Both the position numbers and the translations under genes were made by a program. A model generated the notes under the pieces. It was given only the letters and a program-made list of their open reading frames with translations. It was not told where the DNA came from and searched no databases. Shown piece by piece: positions 1 through 7,195 of a DNA stretch of 21,252 bases. This DNA comes from Rhodocyclaceae bacterium UBA2271 (GTDB taxonomy: Bacteria > Pseudomonadota > Gammaproteobacteria > Burkholderiales > Rhodocyclaceae), in NCBI GenBank assembly GCA_002347405.1, contig DDXB01000028.1, forward strand, positions 60,910 to 82,161, in the 5' to 3' direction. Within the stretch, counting starts at the first letter, position 1; every line of letters begins with the position of its first letter.

Positions 1-331
1 CGAAGGCCGCCGCACCATTCGTGATCCCCAGCTTGTCCTGCAACAAGGCTGCAGTACTGGGAAAAATGAAATCGGGCGTCGATGTCGCCAGGATGATCAG
101 ATCGATGTCGTTTGGTGCGCAACCGGCTGCTTCAAGCGCGCGTTGACTGGCCACCAGGGCCAGATCACTGGCGGCAACCCCGGCCGGCGCAAAATGGCGC
201 GCCCGGATACCGGTACGTTCGGCAATCCACTCGTCAGAAGAATCGAGGCCGCGCGCGGCGATCAAGGCATTGTTATCGACCGGATCGCCCGGCAGGCAAC
301 CGCCCGTGCCGGTAATGCGAGAATGAATCAT
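1..331 (-). CDS. fabH: Beta-ketoacyl-ACP synthase III (KAS III), N-terminal part, cut by the window edge
   Basis: This enzyme starts type II fatty-acid synthesis by condensing acetyl-CoA with malonyl-ACP in the cytoplasm. About 110 residues are present, starting MIHSRITGTGGCLPGD. The segment DSSDEWIAERTGIRARH matches the conserved KAS III N-terminus, and the reading continues through a PSTAALLQDKLGI segment to GAAAF. The window stops just before the expected active-site cysteine, which is near residue 112 in the E. coli enzyme, so catalytic residues cannot be checked. The ATG at 331 lies 25 nt after the plsX stop and is preceded by a G-rich stretch (GGGGGGG) that can act as a ribosome binding site. 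It is the last visible gene of the yceD-rpmF-plsX-fabH operon. Confidence 0.93.
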   Translation of the reverse strand, partial: MIHSRITGTGGCLPGDPVDNNALIAARGLDSSDEWIAERTGIRARHFAPAGVAASDLALVASQRALEAAGCAPNDIDLIILATSTPDFIFPSTAALLQDKLGITNGAAAF

Positions 332-356
332 CGCTGCCCCCCCCATCACAGAACGT

Positions 357-1385
357 TCAATCGCATAGCGTCGGCGCCGGTCCGATATGCTGCAAGGCAG
401 CCGCCATTCCCGCCGCGATTTTCTCAGGCAGGCGCTGGCGCGCCGCTTCGGCAGCCTGCTCCAGTGCATGCCGGAAAGCGAAGGAATCGGCTGAGCCATG
501 ACTTTTGACCACCACGCCCCGCAAACCGAGCAGACTTGCTCCATTGTAGCGACGCGGATCAAGCCGCCACTGGAAAGCCCTGAGCACCGGCAGGGCGACC
601 AGCCCCGCCAGTTTAGTCAACAGATTGCGCGAAAACTCCTGCTTCAGAAAGGTGCGTGCCATGCGCGCCAGCCCCTCCGAGGTCTTTAAGGCAACATTAC
701 CGACAAACCCGTCGCAGACGACCACCTCTGCAGTGCCTTTGTAAATGTCATCGCCCTCGACGTTACCAATGAAATTCAGGCCACTTGCTTTCAGCAGTTC
801 GCTGGCACGCTTCACCACCTCGTTGCCCTTGATGTCCTCTGCGCCGATATTCAACAATCCGACGCTGGGCCGCTCTTCATGATCAAGCGCGGCGGCCAGC
901 ATGGCGCCCATGATGCCGAACTGCAACAGATGCTCGGGGGCGCAGTCAACATTGGCGCCCAGGTCGAGCATGTAGGTATGCCCGGTCATGGAAGGCAGGG
1001 TCGAGGCAATCGCCGGCCGATCGATGCCAGGCAGGGTTTTCAGCACGAAACGCGAGATCGCCATCAGGGCGCCCGTGTTGCCGGCCGAGATCGCCGCGTC
1101 GGCCCGCCCATCCTTGACCAGATTGGCAACCACCCGCATCGACGAATCTTTCTTGCCACGCAAGGCGCTGGCGACCGACTCATCCATGCCAATTACCTCG
1201 CTGGCATGCTGCACCGACCAGCGCCTTTTCAGCGCCGGTTCGGCTTGCGCCAACAAAGGAGCAATCACCTCCTCGCGACCGACCAGGATTGCCGAGCAAT
1301 CCCGATCCTGGCGCAGGAATTCAAGCACTGCCGGCACAATCACGGAAGGTCCGTGGTCGCCACCCATGCAGTCAACTGCAAGCAT
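357..1385 (-). CDS. plsX: Phosphate acyltransferase PlsX
   Basis: PlsX converts acyl-ACP to acyl-phosphate, the acyl donor for PlsY in phosphatidic acid synthesis. It is a peripheral membrane enzyme. The N-terminus LAVDCMGGDHGPSV is the family signature. Other conserved segments are SAGNTGALM (about residues 98-106), LDLGANVDC and VCDGFVGNVALK. The length of about 342 aa is typical. Two starts are possible: ATG at 1394 (MIIMLAVD) and ATG at 1385 (MLAVD). A strong GGAGGAGG lies 10 nt before the second and only 1-4 nt before the first, so I chose 1385. It sits between rpmF and fabH, the usual arrangement in proteobacteria. Confidence 0.95.
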   Translation of the reverse strand: MLAVDCMGGDHGPSVIVPAVLEFLRQDRDCSAILVGREEVIAPLLAQAEPALKRRWSVQHASEVIGMDESVASALRGKKDSSMRVVANLVKDGRADAAISAGNTGALMAISRFVLKTLPGIDRPAIASTLPSMTGHTYMLDLGANVDCAPEHLLQFGIMGAMLAAALDHEERPSVGLLNIGAEDIKGNEVVKRASELLKASGLNFIGNVEGDDIYKGTAEVVVCDGFVGNVALKTSEGLARMARTFLKQEFSRNLLTKLAGLVALPVLRAFQWRLDPRRYNGASLLGLRGVVVKSHGSADSFAFRHALEQAAEAARQRLPEKIAAGMAAALQHIGPAPTLCD

Positions 1386-1494
1386 GATGATCATGCCTCC
1401 TCCGGACCGCCCCAATGAGGCATGCACCACCCAGCGGGAGGCAGCAAGCTGGGGTTGCGAGCGTGCGAGGGCATTGATTCAGGCGTGCGGCATG

Positions 1495-1524
1495 AAAACG
1501 GCCGGACGTTTGCACGCCCGGCCG
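1495..1524 (-). terminator. GC-rich hairpin with short U-run after rpmF
   Basis: On the minus strand the arms CGGCCGG and CCGGCCG (1518-1524 and 1499-1505) close a 12-nt interior that can add three more pairs (CGT/ACG). The hairpin is followed directly by TTTT (1498-1495). It lies between rpmF and plsX. The U-run is short, so it probably terminates only part of the transcripts. That would let ribosomal protein L32 be made in excess over PlsX and FabH. It could instead protect the rpmF mRNA 3' end. Confidence 0.55.
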
Positions 1525-1541
1525 GATTCTGGTGGTGGGGT

Positions 1542-1721
1542 TTACTCACCCTTGGTCTTGACGACCTTTTTTCCCCGATAAACACCGGAGGGTGAAATGT
1601 GATGGCGCATATGCACTTCGCCGGTGGTCGGCTCGATGGCAAGGGGCGGTGCACTCAGAAAATCGTGCGCACGATGCATGCCACGCTTGGAGGGGGATTT
1701 CTTGTTCTGCTGGACTGCCAT
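1542..1721 (-). CDS. rpmF: 50S ribosomal protein L32
   Basis: This is a 59-residue protein starting MAVQQNKKSPSKRGMHRAHD and ending in RGKKVVKTKGE, which matches bacterial L32 along its length. It has no cysteines, so it is the form without the four-cysteine zinc site, as in E. coli. A good AAGGAG lies 7 nt before the ATG. It follows yceD by 24 nt and is followed by a GC-rich hairpin and then plsX. This conserved arrangement couples ribosome synthesis to phospholipid and fatty-acid synthesis. Confidence 0.97.
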   Translation of the reverse strand: MAVQQNKKSPSKRGMHRAHDFLSAPPLAIEPTTGEVHMRHHISPSGVYRGKKVVKTKGE

Positions 1722-1745
1722 GATGACTCCTTACTTCAAATCGAT

Positions 1746-2291
1746 TCAATGTTTCTTCAACCCAGCCAACACCGCAAACGGCGATGGCTCGCTTTCTTCA
1801 ATCCCTGCCTCCACAGCAACCGGAAGCAGACAATCCGCATGGCGCGGCACAATCGGCAACGCCAATAAAACCTCGTCTTCAACCAACGTCAGTAACGACA
1901 ATTCCCGGCTGGATGGAATGGCGTCGCACTCTTCCAACCATTCAGCCTCGAGTTCACCTTCAGGCCATGCATCGATCCCACTCTCGCCGGGCAACGTCAA
2001 CAACAAGCGGCTGTCGATGACACACTCGAAATCAACTTCGGCAAGACAACGCTGACAACACAAACCAAGCCGACCGCTTACTTTCAAATGCAAACCCGGC
2101 TTGCCAGCATCACCCGTTTCACGCAACCCCACCAAATCGCAATGTAACCAACCTGCTGGTCGCACCAGCACATCGGCCAGGCGAGGGAGACTCGTCAAGG
2201 CGAGTTTGCCGGTGATATGGCCCCCGTCCGCCGCAAACTTCAGGCTGTCGATGACTGTTCCGGCTAAATCCTGTTCTTCCCGGCAAGACAT
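1746..2291 (-). CDS. yceD: YceD/DUF177 family protein (23S rRNA accumulation protein)
   Basis: This 181-residue protein has the DUF177 layout: a beta-rich N-terminal half, a central cysteine cluster CCQRC (residues 78-82) in GRLGLCCQRCLAEVDFE, and an acidic C-terminal half containing LVEDEVLLALPIVPRH. The family is linked to 23S rRNA accumulation in bacteria and plants, and its exact biochemistry is not settled. Its place directly upstream of rpmF is the standard location and supports the call. The gene starts at ATG 2291 and is divergent from the Maf gene, with 97 bp between them that must hold the operon promoter. I could not pick a convincing -35/-10 pair there. Confidence 0.92.
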   Translation of the reverse strand: MSCREEQDLAGTVIDSLKFAADGGHITGKLALTSLPRLADVLVRPAGWLHCDLVGLRETGDAGKPGLHLKVSGRLGLCCQRCLAEVDFECVIDSRLLLTLPGESGIDAWPEGELEAEWLEECDAIPSSRELSLLTLVEDEVLLALPIVPRHADCLLPVAVEAGIEESEPSPFAVLAGLKKH

Positions 2292-2388
2292 AAACGGCGA
2301 ATGCTATCATGCGCCGACACCGCCAGTCAAAGGCTCTTTCCAACAAAAAGCCTGCAAAAACATCCGCCAACCCGATTCTACCGCCGCC

Positions 2389-2967
2389 ATGCCGCAACTC
2401 ATTCTGGCCTCGACCTCGCCCTACCGCCGCGAACTGCTCAATCGCTTGCAGATTCCCTTTGAAGTTTGTGCTCCGGAAACCGACGAGACCCCATTGTCTG
2501 ACGAAATCCCGGCAAGCACAGCGGAAAGACTGGCGATTGCCAAGGCCCATGCAGTGCTGGATCGCTACCCCGAGGCATTGATCATCGGTTCCGACCAGGT
2601 CGCTTACTGCGGTACGGAACGTTTCAGCAAGCCCGGATCACGTGACAAGGCGCGCGCCCAGTTACGCAGCCTTTCCGGGCATATCGTCGTATTTCATACC
2701 GGCCTGTGCCTGCTCAACAGCCAGAATGGTCGCAATCACGTCCGCGGCGTTGCCACCGAAGTACGCTTTCGCGAACTCGCCGACGCCGAAATCGAGCGCT
2801 ACCTCGACAAGGAGGACGCCCTGAATTGTGCTGGCAGCGCTCGCTCCGAGGGTCTGGGCGTCAGTTTGCTGGAATGGATGAAAAGCGACGACCCGACCGC
2901 CCTGGTCGGCCTGCCGCTCATCGCCCTGACGGAAATGTTGCGCGCCGAAGGCTTTAACCTGCCCTGA
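2389..2967 (+). CDS. yceF: Maf-like nucleotide pyrophosphatase, YceF subfamily (7-methyl-GTP pyrophosphatase)
   Basis: This protein of 192 aa starts MPQLILASTSPYRRELLNRL. Maf proteins hydrolyse non-canonical nucleoside triphosphates, and the YceF branch prefers 7-methyl-GTP. YceF-type features are the SxSPYRR nucleotide-binding start, the VCAPETDET segment, LIIGSDQV with the probable catalytic aspartate, the SGHIVVFHTGL segment, and a C-terminal CAGSARSEGLGVSLLE and LVGLPLIAL. The reading frame stays open upstream to 2101, but similarity to the family begins at the ATG at 2389, so I set the start there. No clear Shine-Dalgarno precedes it. A methyltransferase gene follows 10 nt after the stop. 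Confidence 0.93.
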   Translation: MPQLILASTSPYRRELLNRLQIPFEVCAPETDETPLSDEIPASTAERLAIAKAHAVLDRYPEALIIGSDQVAYCGTERFSKPGSRDKARAQLRSLSGHIVVFHTGLCLLNSQNGRNHVRGVATEVRFRELADAEIERYLDKEDALNCAGSARSEGLGVSLLEWMKSDDPTALVGLPLIALTEMLRAEGFNLP

Positions 2968-2977
2968 GTCGTTGCCA

Positions 2978-3691
2978 ATGCCAAGTATGCTCTATCTGCT
3001 ACCGACACAACTCGGGGACGTCGCTTGGCCGAGAGTCCTGCCGGCGGGAAGCCAGGAAATCGCCTGCAGGCTCCAGCATTTCATTGTCGAAAACGCAAAA
3101 ACAGCACGCGCTGCACTGAAATGGCTGAACCACCCCACCCCGTTGCGCGAAATTGCCATCGAACAATTGTCCGAACAGTTGAGTCCGCCGGATATCGACC
3201 GGTTACTGAGTCCATTGCAAGCAGGCCATGATATCGGCTTGATGTCCGAGGCCGGTTGTCCGGGTGTTGCCGATCCTGGTGCCCTGATCGTTCGGCGGGC
3301 ACACGAATTGGGGTACGGTGTCAAACCCCTGGTCGGCCCCTCATCTCTGCTGCTAGCCCTGATGGCCTCGGGGCTGGATGGCCAGCGCTTCGCTTTCCAC
3401 GGCTACCTGCCGACGCGCGAGCCTGAGCGCAGCAAGCGGATTGTCGAACTGGAAAAAGAATCCCGCCACAAGCGGCAGACGCAACTTTTCATCGAGACCC
3501 CCTATCGCAATGCCGTGTTGCTCGATGCCTTGTTGTCCGCTTGCCAGCCTGAAACCCTGCTTTGCCTGGCGAGCGATCTGACCTTGCCAGACGAAGCTGT
3601 CGCTACCCGCAGCATCGGCGCCTGGCGCAAGATGCCGCGCCCCGAGCTGAATCGGCGTCCGACCGTCTTTTTATTCCTCAGCGCAGGCTAA
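2978..3691 (+). CDS. Short RsmI-like SAM-dependent methyltransferase (tetrapyrrole methylase fold)
   Basis: The protein has 237 residues. LYLLPTQLGD replaces the usual IVPTPIGNL start. The segment IGLMSEAGCPGVADPGALIVRRAHE contains the GxP-type glycine loop, and VKPLVGPSSLLLALMASGL matches the SAM-binding region. RsmI 2'-O-methylates C1402 of 16S rRNA, but this protein is about 50 residues shorter and lacks the C-terminal domain, so it is probably a paralogue with an unknown target. ATG codons at 2978 and 2987 and a TTG at 2972 are possible starts, and 2978 is a compromise. It is in an apparent operon with yceF and ends 19 nt from the convergent sppA stop. Confidence 0.82.
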   Translation: MPSMLYLLPTQLGDVAWPRVLPAGSQEIACRLQHFIVENAKTARAALKWLNHPTPLREIAIEQLSEQLSPPDIDRLLSPLQAGHDIGLMSEAGCPGVADPGALIVRRAHELGYGVKPLVGPSSLLLALMASGLDGQRFAFHGYLPTREPERSKRIVELEKESRHKRQTQLFIETPYRNAVLLDALLSACQPETLLCLASDLTLPDEAVATRSIGAWRKMPRPELNRRPTVFLFLSAG

Positions 3692-3710
3692 AACGAAGCG
3701 GAGCAAAGTT

Positions 3711-4682
3711 TCAGTGCAGGCTAATACCCGCGCCAGCGGGCGTTGTGCCGGAACTAAAGCGGGCGAAGGCACTACCCAGCCCGGCTGCCATTTCGGCGCC
3801 AAAGCGCCGCGCAAATTTTTCGGCCAGATTGGGCTTCATTGTGTAATCCCTGATTTCCTCGGCCTTGATCACGTCGCGCGCCACCGAATCGACCGTACCG
3901 AAATCATCGGCCAAGCCCAGTTCAATGCTCTTGACGCCGGTCCACATCAGCCCGGAAAACATGTCGGGCGTTTCCTTCAGCCGCTGGCCGCGTCCCGTGC
4001 GCACCACCTCGACAAATTGCTGGTGAATATCATTGAGCATGCCTTGAGCATGCGCCTTGTGGCGCTCGTTCTGTGGCGAGAACGGATCGAGAAAACCCTT
4101 GTTCTCCCCGGCAGTCATCAGGCGTCGCTCGATACCCAGTTTGTCCAGGCTACCGGTAAAACCGAAACCATCCATCAGCACACCGATTGAACCGATGATG
4201 CTGGCCTTATTGACGAAGATCTTGTCAGCTGCCGAAGCTACGTAATAACCGCCCGAGGCGCAGACATCCTCCACCACCACGTACAGCGGCTTGTCGGCAT
4301 GTTTTGCGCGCAGACGGCGAATCTCGTCGGTGATGATACCGGCCTGAGTCGGGCTGCCGCCGGGACTATTGATGCGCAACACCACACCCGCCGAACCCTT
4401 ATCGACAAAGGCTGCCTGCAACGCACTGATGACATCGTCGGCATTGACGTCGCCCTTCGCCCGAATGACACCCTGCATCTCGACCAGAGCCGTATGTTTG
4501 GCGCTCTTGCGTTCGGGACTAATACCTCCCCAATCCACCAGCACCGCCAGCAGGATGGTCACATATGCGAAGCCCAGCAGCTTGAAAAAAATACCCCAGC
4601 GACGGGCACGCCGTTGCTCGCTGACTGCCGCCAGTGCGACTTTTTCCAGAATCTTGTGTTCCCAGTTTGAACCTTCTGCCAC
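3711..4682 (-). CDS. sppA: S49 family signal peptide peptidase, SppA-like
   Basis: This 323-residue membrane-anchored serine protease degrades leftover signal peptides and other membrane peptides. A short basic N-terminus precedes one transmembrane segment (about residues 31-49, FFKLLGFAYVTILLAVLV). The protease core contains RINSPGGSPTQAG (about 103-115), the nucleophile Ser143 in VCASGGYY, a SIIGSIGV segment, and the probable general-base Lys195 in TAGENKGFLDPF. Length and single-domain form fit the short 36K-type SppA rather than the duplicated 67K E. coli form. The start is GTG at 4682 with AAAAGGCG upstream. The Rieske gene ends 15 nt before it, so it is the last gene of the rluC operon. 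Confidence 0.93.
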   Translation of the reverse strand: MAEGSNWEHKILEKVALAAVSEQRRARRWGIFFKLLGFAYVTILLAVLVDWGGISPERKSAKHTALVEMQGVIRAKGDVNADDVISALQAAFVDKGSAGVVLRINSPGGSPTQAGIITDEIRRLRAKHADKPLYVVVEDVCASGGYYVASAADKIFVNKASIIGSIGVLMDGFGFTGSLDKLGIERRLMTAGENKGFLDPFSPQNERHKAHAQGMLNDIHQQFVEVVRTGRGQRLKETPDMFSGLMWTGVKSIELGLADDFGTVDSVARDVIKAEEIRDYTMKPNLAEKFARRFGAEMAAGLGSAFARFSSGTTPAGAGISLH

Positions 4683-4697
4683 GTTAATCGCCTTTTG

Positions 4698-5066
4698 TTA
4701 CGGCACAACCTGGAGGTTGGCCTGGTCTGACAAATAAACATTCCCGCCATGTTCAGTTACAAGCAGCGCTTCAAGGCCACGACCATCACAACGTCCGCTC
4801 AAGCAAGTACCCGTTTGCGGATCGTAAAGAGCCCCATGAGTAGCGCAGATCAAGTATAGCCTTGCCTGATCAAAGAACTCGCCAGCGTTCCAGTCCAATT
4901 CAGCTGGCACATGGCCGCAGCGGTTGAGATAGGCAAACACCCTTCCCTTGAAGCGCACCGCAAACGCCGGTTCACGCCGCCCCTGCCATTCGACTGCGAA
5001 ACGCGCACCATGGCCGCCATCGACCAGTTCGGCACTGGTACATATCAGGCGTGCCTTGTCAGCCAT
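4698..5066 (-). CDS. Rieske [2Fe-2S] domain protein
   Basis: This is a small soluble protein of 122 aa with one Rieske domain. The cluster ligands are visible as C50-x-H52 (RCGHVP) and C74-x2-H77 (CATHGALYDP), followed by the usual TGTCLSGRC loop. There is no signal peptide and no oxygenase partner nearby, so it is a stand-alone ferredoxin-like Rieske protein whose redox partner cannot be told from the sequence. Its start overlaps the end of the HAD gene by 22 nt, which implies translational coupling. Confidence 0.9.
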   Translation of the reverse strand: MADKARLICTSAELVDGGHGARFAVEWQGRREPAFAVRFKGRVFAYLNRCGHVPAELDWNAGEFFDQARLYLICATHGALYDPQTGTCLSGRCDGRGLEALLVTEHGGNVYLSDQANLQVVP

Positions 5067-5707
5067 GTCGCCAGGTCCTCGACGGAGTGGGCACAGTAGC
5101 GCGGGGCGGCCGCTTCCAGAATCTCGCGCGGATGGGCGCCATAACTGACGGCCACGGCATCGACCCCGGCATTTTCTGCCATCAGGAGATCATGTGTCGT
5201 ATCGCCAATCATCAAGGTCGTTTCCGGCACAACGGCAAATTCGGCCATCAACTCTTCAAGCATCTGCGGATGCGGCTTGGAATGACATTCGTCGGCGCAG
5301 CGTGTCGCATGAAAATGATTGCCAAGGCCGCTGTACTCAAGCGCTCGCGCCAGCCCCAGCCGCGACTTGCCGGTCGCCACGCCCAGCCAGCGACCACTTT
5401 CGGTCAGCTCGAGCAGCAGCGCATCAATACCGGCAAAGAGCACCAATTCATGGTCGCGCGACAGGTAATGATGGCGATAACGCTCGGCCAAATGCTCGTA
5501 GCGCCCTTCTTCCAGATCTGGCAGGGCATAGCGCAGTGCATCCGCCAACCCCAGACCGATGATGTGACGGGCGCGTTCATCCGATGGCGGCTCCAGTCCA
5601 AGATCACAAGCCGCTGCCTGGACACTTTGCGCAATCACGCCCGCCGAATCCATCAGCGTGCCATCCCAGTCGAACACAATCAGTTCATAACGCCGTGCTG
5701 CTTTCAT
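5045..5707 (-). CDS. HAD-family hydrolase, phosphoglycolate phosphatase-like
   Basis: This protein of 220 aa carries the HAD motifs in order: motif I DWDGTLMDS (nucleophile Asp13 and acid/base Asp15), motif II in VATGKSR, a lysine in HSKPHPQML, and motif IV in MIGDTTHDLLMAENAG. The helical cap between motifs I and II puts it in the Gph/PGMB-like subfamily. Members commonly hydrolyse phosphoglycolate or similar small phosphates, but the substrate is not readable here. The ATG overlaps the rluC stop by 4 nt (ATGA). The rluC-HAD-Rieske-sppA order is a recurring betaproteobacterial arrangement. Confidence 0.9.
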   Translation of the reverse strand: MKAARRYELIVFDWDGTLMDSAGVIAQSVQAAACDLGLEPPSDERARHIIGLGLADALRYALPDLEEGRYEHLAERYRHHYLSRDHELVLFAGIDALLLELTESGRWLGVATGKSRLGLARALEYSGLGNHFHATRCADECHSKPHPQMLEELMAEFAVVPETTLMIGDTTHDLLMAENAGVDAVAVSYGAHPREILEAAAPRYCAHSVEDLATWLTRHA

Positions 5708-6666
5708 CCCGCCTTGCCTTTCCCGTTCTCCAGCTTCTCGATAAATTTCGTCAGTTCCAGCGGCAGAGGAGCGACTAGCGCCAACTCTTCCCCGCTGAGG
5801 GGATGGGGCAGCCGCATCGACGCCGCATGCAGGAACATGCGTTTGATCCCGGCCTTTTGCAAGTCGCGATTCAGGGCAAAATCACCATATTTGTCGTCTC
5901 CGACGATGGGAAACCCCAGATGGGCGAGATGAACGCGAATCTGATGGGTGCGACCAGTGCGCAATTGCACCTCCAGCAGGCTGAACTCCCCCCAGGGCGT
6001 TTCCCAGCGCTCCTGCAGGCGCATGACCGAATGGGCCTCCTTGCCTTCGGGTGAAACCCGCACCCGCCGTTCGCCTTCGGGGGTCAGATACTTGAGTAGC
6101 GGAAATTTTACATTGCGCAACTGGTCACGCCAGCGCCCGCTGACCAGCGCCAGATAGCGCTTGTCGATCACGCCGTCACGAAACTGGTCATGCAGGCGGG
6201 TCAGCGCCGATCTTTTCTTGCCGATGATGAGCAAACCCGAGGTTTCCCGATCGAGGCGATGCGCCAACTCAAGGAAACGGGCCGTTGGCCGGGCCTTGCG
6301 AAGTTGCTCGATCACCCCGAAACTCACCCCGCTACCACCATGCACCGCCACTCCGGACGGCTTGTCGACAACAATCATGGCTTCGTCTTCGAAAACCACG
6401 CTGAATTCACGCCCCGGCACGGGTGTGTCGTCGGATTTCTCAGCCACCCGTACCGGAGGCACGCGCACCTGATCGCCCGCCACCAGACGTCGATCAGCGG
6501 CCGCCCGGCCTTTGTTCACGCGCACTTCACCACTTCTGAGGATGCGATAAACGTGACTTTTCGGCACGCCCTTGAGGCGCTTCAGCAAAAAATTATCGAT
6601 ACGCTGTCCGTCGCCATCCTCGCCAACCTCAAGAAACGTGGCCGAGTTCTCACTTAACTCTTTCAT
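5704..6666 (-). CDS. rluC: 23S rRNA pseudouridine synthase RluC
   Basis: This 320-residue RluA-family enzyme makes pseudouridines in 23S rRNA (955/2504/2580 in E. coli for RluC). An N-terminal S4 RNA-binding domain (about residues 20-75, QRIDNFLLKRLKGVPKSHVY) is followed by the catalytic domain. The nucleophile is Asp139 in HRLDRETSG, and further conserved segments are KRYLALVSG and RTGRTHQIRVHLAHLGFPIVGD. The ATG at 6666 has AAGGAG at a short 4-nt spacing. It is first in its operon. The region upstream is shared with the rne leader, which runs the opposite way. Confidence 0.94.
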   Translation of the reverse strand: MKELSENSATFLEVGEDGDGQRIDNFLLKRLKGVPKSHVYRILRSGEVRVNKGRAAADRRLVAGDQVRVPPVRVAEKSDDTPVPGREFSVVFEDEAMIVVDKPSGVAVHGGSGVSFGVIEQLRKARPTARFLELAHRLDRETSGLLIIGKKRSALTRLHDQFRDGVIDKRYLALVSGRWRDQLRNVKFPLLKYLTPEGERRVRVSPEGKEAHSVMRLQERWETPWGEFSLLEVQLRTGRTHQIRVHLAHLGFPIVGDDKYGDFALNRDLQKAGIKRMFLHAASMRLPHPLSGEELALVAPLPLELTKFIEKLENGKGKAG

Positions 6667-7195
6667 TCAACTCCTTCATTCGTAATATAATGCCCCAGCT
6701 TTGCCGTCTCCGGACGGCGTGCCCGGCGACACGAAGCGGTTCCGGGGCGTCATCCGGTGATGTTGCCAGTGGTGCGTGATTCAGGTTTGTTCTTTTAATT
6801 GAACCACACCGCCAGCATGGGACAGGCAAGACGCTCCGCTGATCCGCCCGAAGGATAAATGAAGAACAGGGCAAGGGTCACCGGTCGTTCTCCTGTCCTG
6901 CACAGCCCCAGAATATCGCTTGCACCGGGTAACCAAACACCTAGCAACGATACTACTTCGTCACAAGACATTTTTTACGCGCACCACAGGCTTTGATTCA
7001 CGATGCCGCAGCTGCAACAGAACGCAGGGCGGGGTCGCCATCAGATAAACGACAAATTCAATAACCCATTTGCCCAGTCCTCCATCATTTAACCAATGTC
7101 ACAACCGATGAGCCTGATTCTGCAAAAGTGAGCAACGCCGCAATTAATTAGCGGCGTGATTTGTCGTGCCTTCCTGCCCGCGCGTGGGAGCACAC
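6667..7195 (+). promoter_or_regulatory. rne promoter and long untranslated leader (gene-free 529-bp region)
   Basis: No credible coding region is seen on either strand. A perfect TATAAT at 6686-6691 faces rne, with a weak TTCATT at 6662-6667 as a possible -35 (18-bp spacing). Transcription from it would start near 6698 and give a leader of about 500 nt. Directly after the predicted start is a hairpin, GCCGTC-tccg-GACGGC (6703-6718). More G/C-rich complementary segments follow, up to about 6780. In E. coli, RNase E binds its own long leader to repress its synthesis. A similar role here is an inference from position and length. A GGGAG lies 6 nt before the rne ATG. Confidence 0.5.

Noticed and set aside
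2101..2388. N-terminal extension of the yceF frame
   Set aside because: The upstream part lies over the divergent yceD gene and has no Maf similarity. Family similarity starts at the ATG at 2389.
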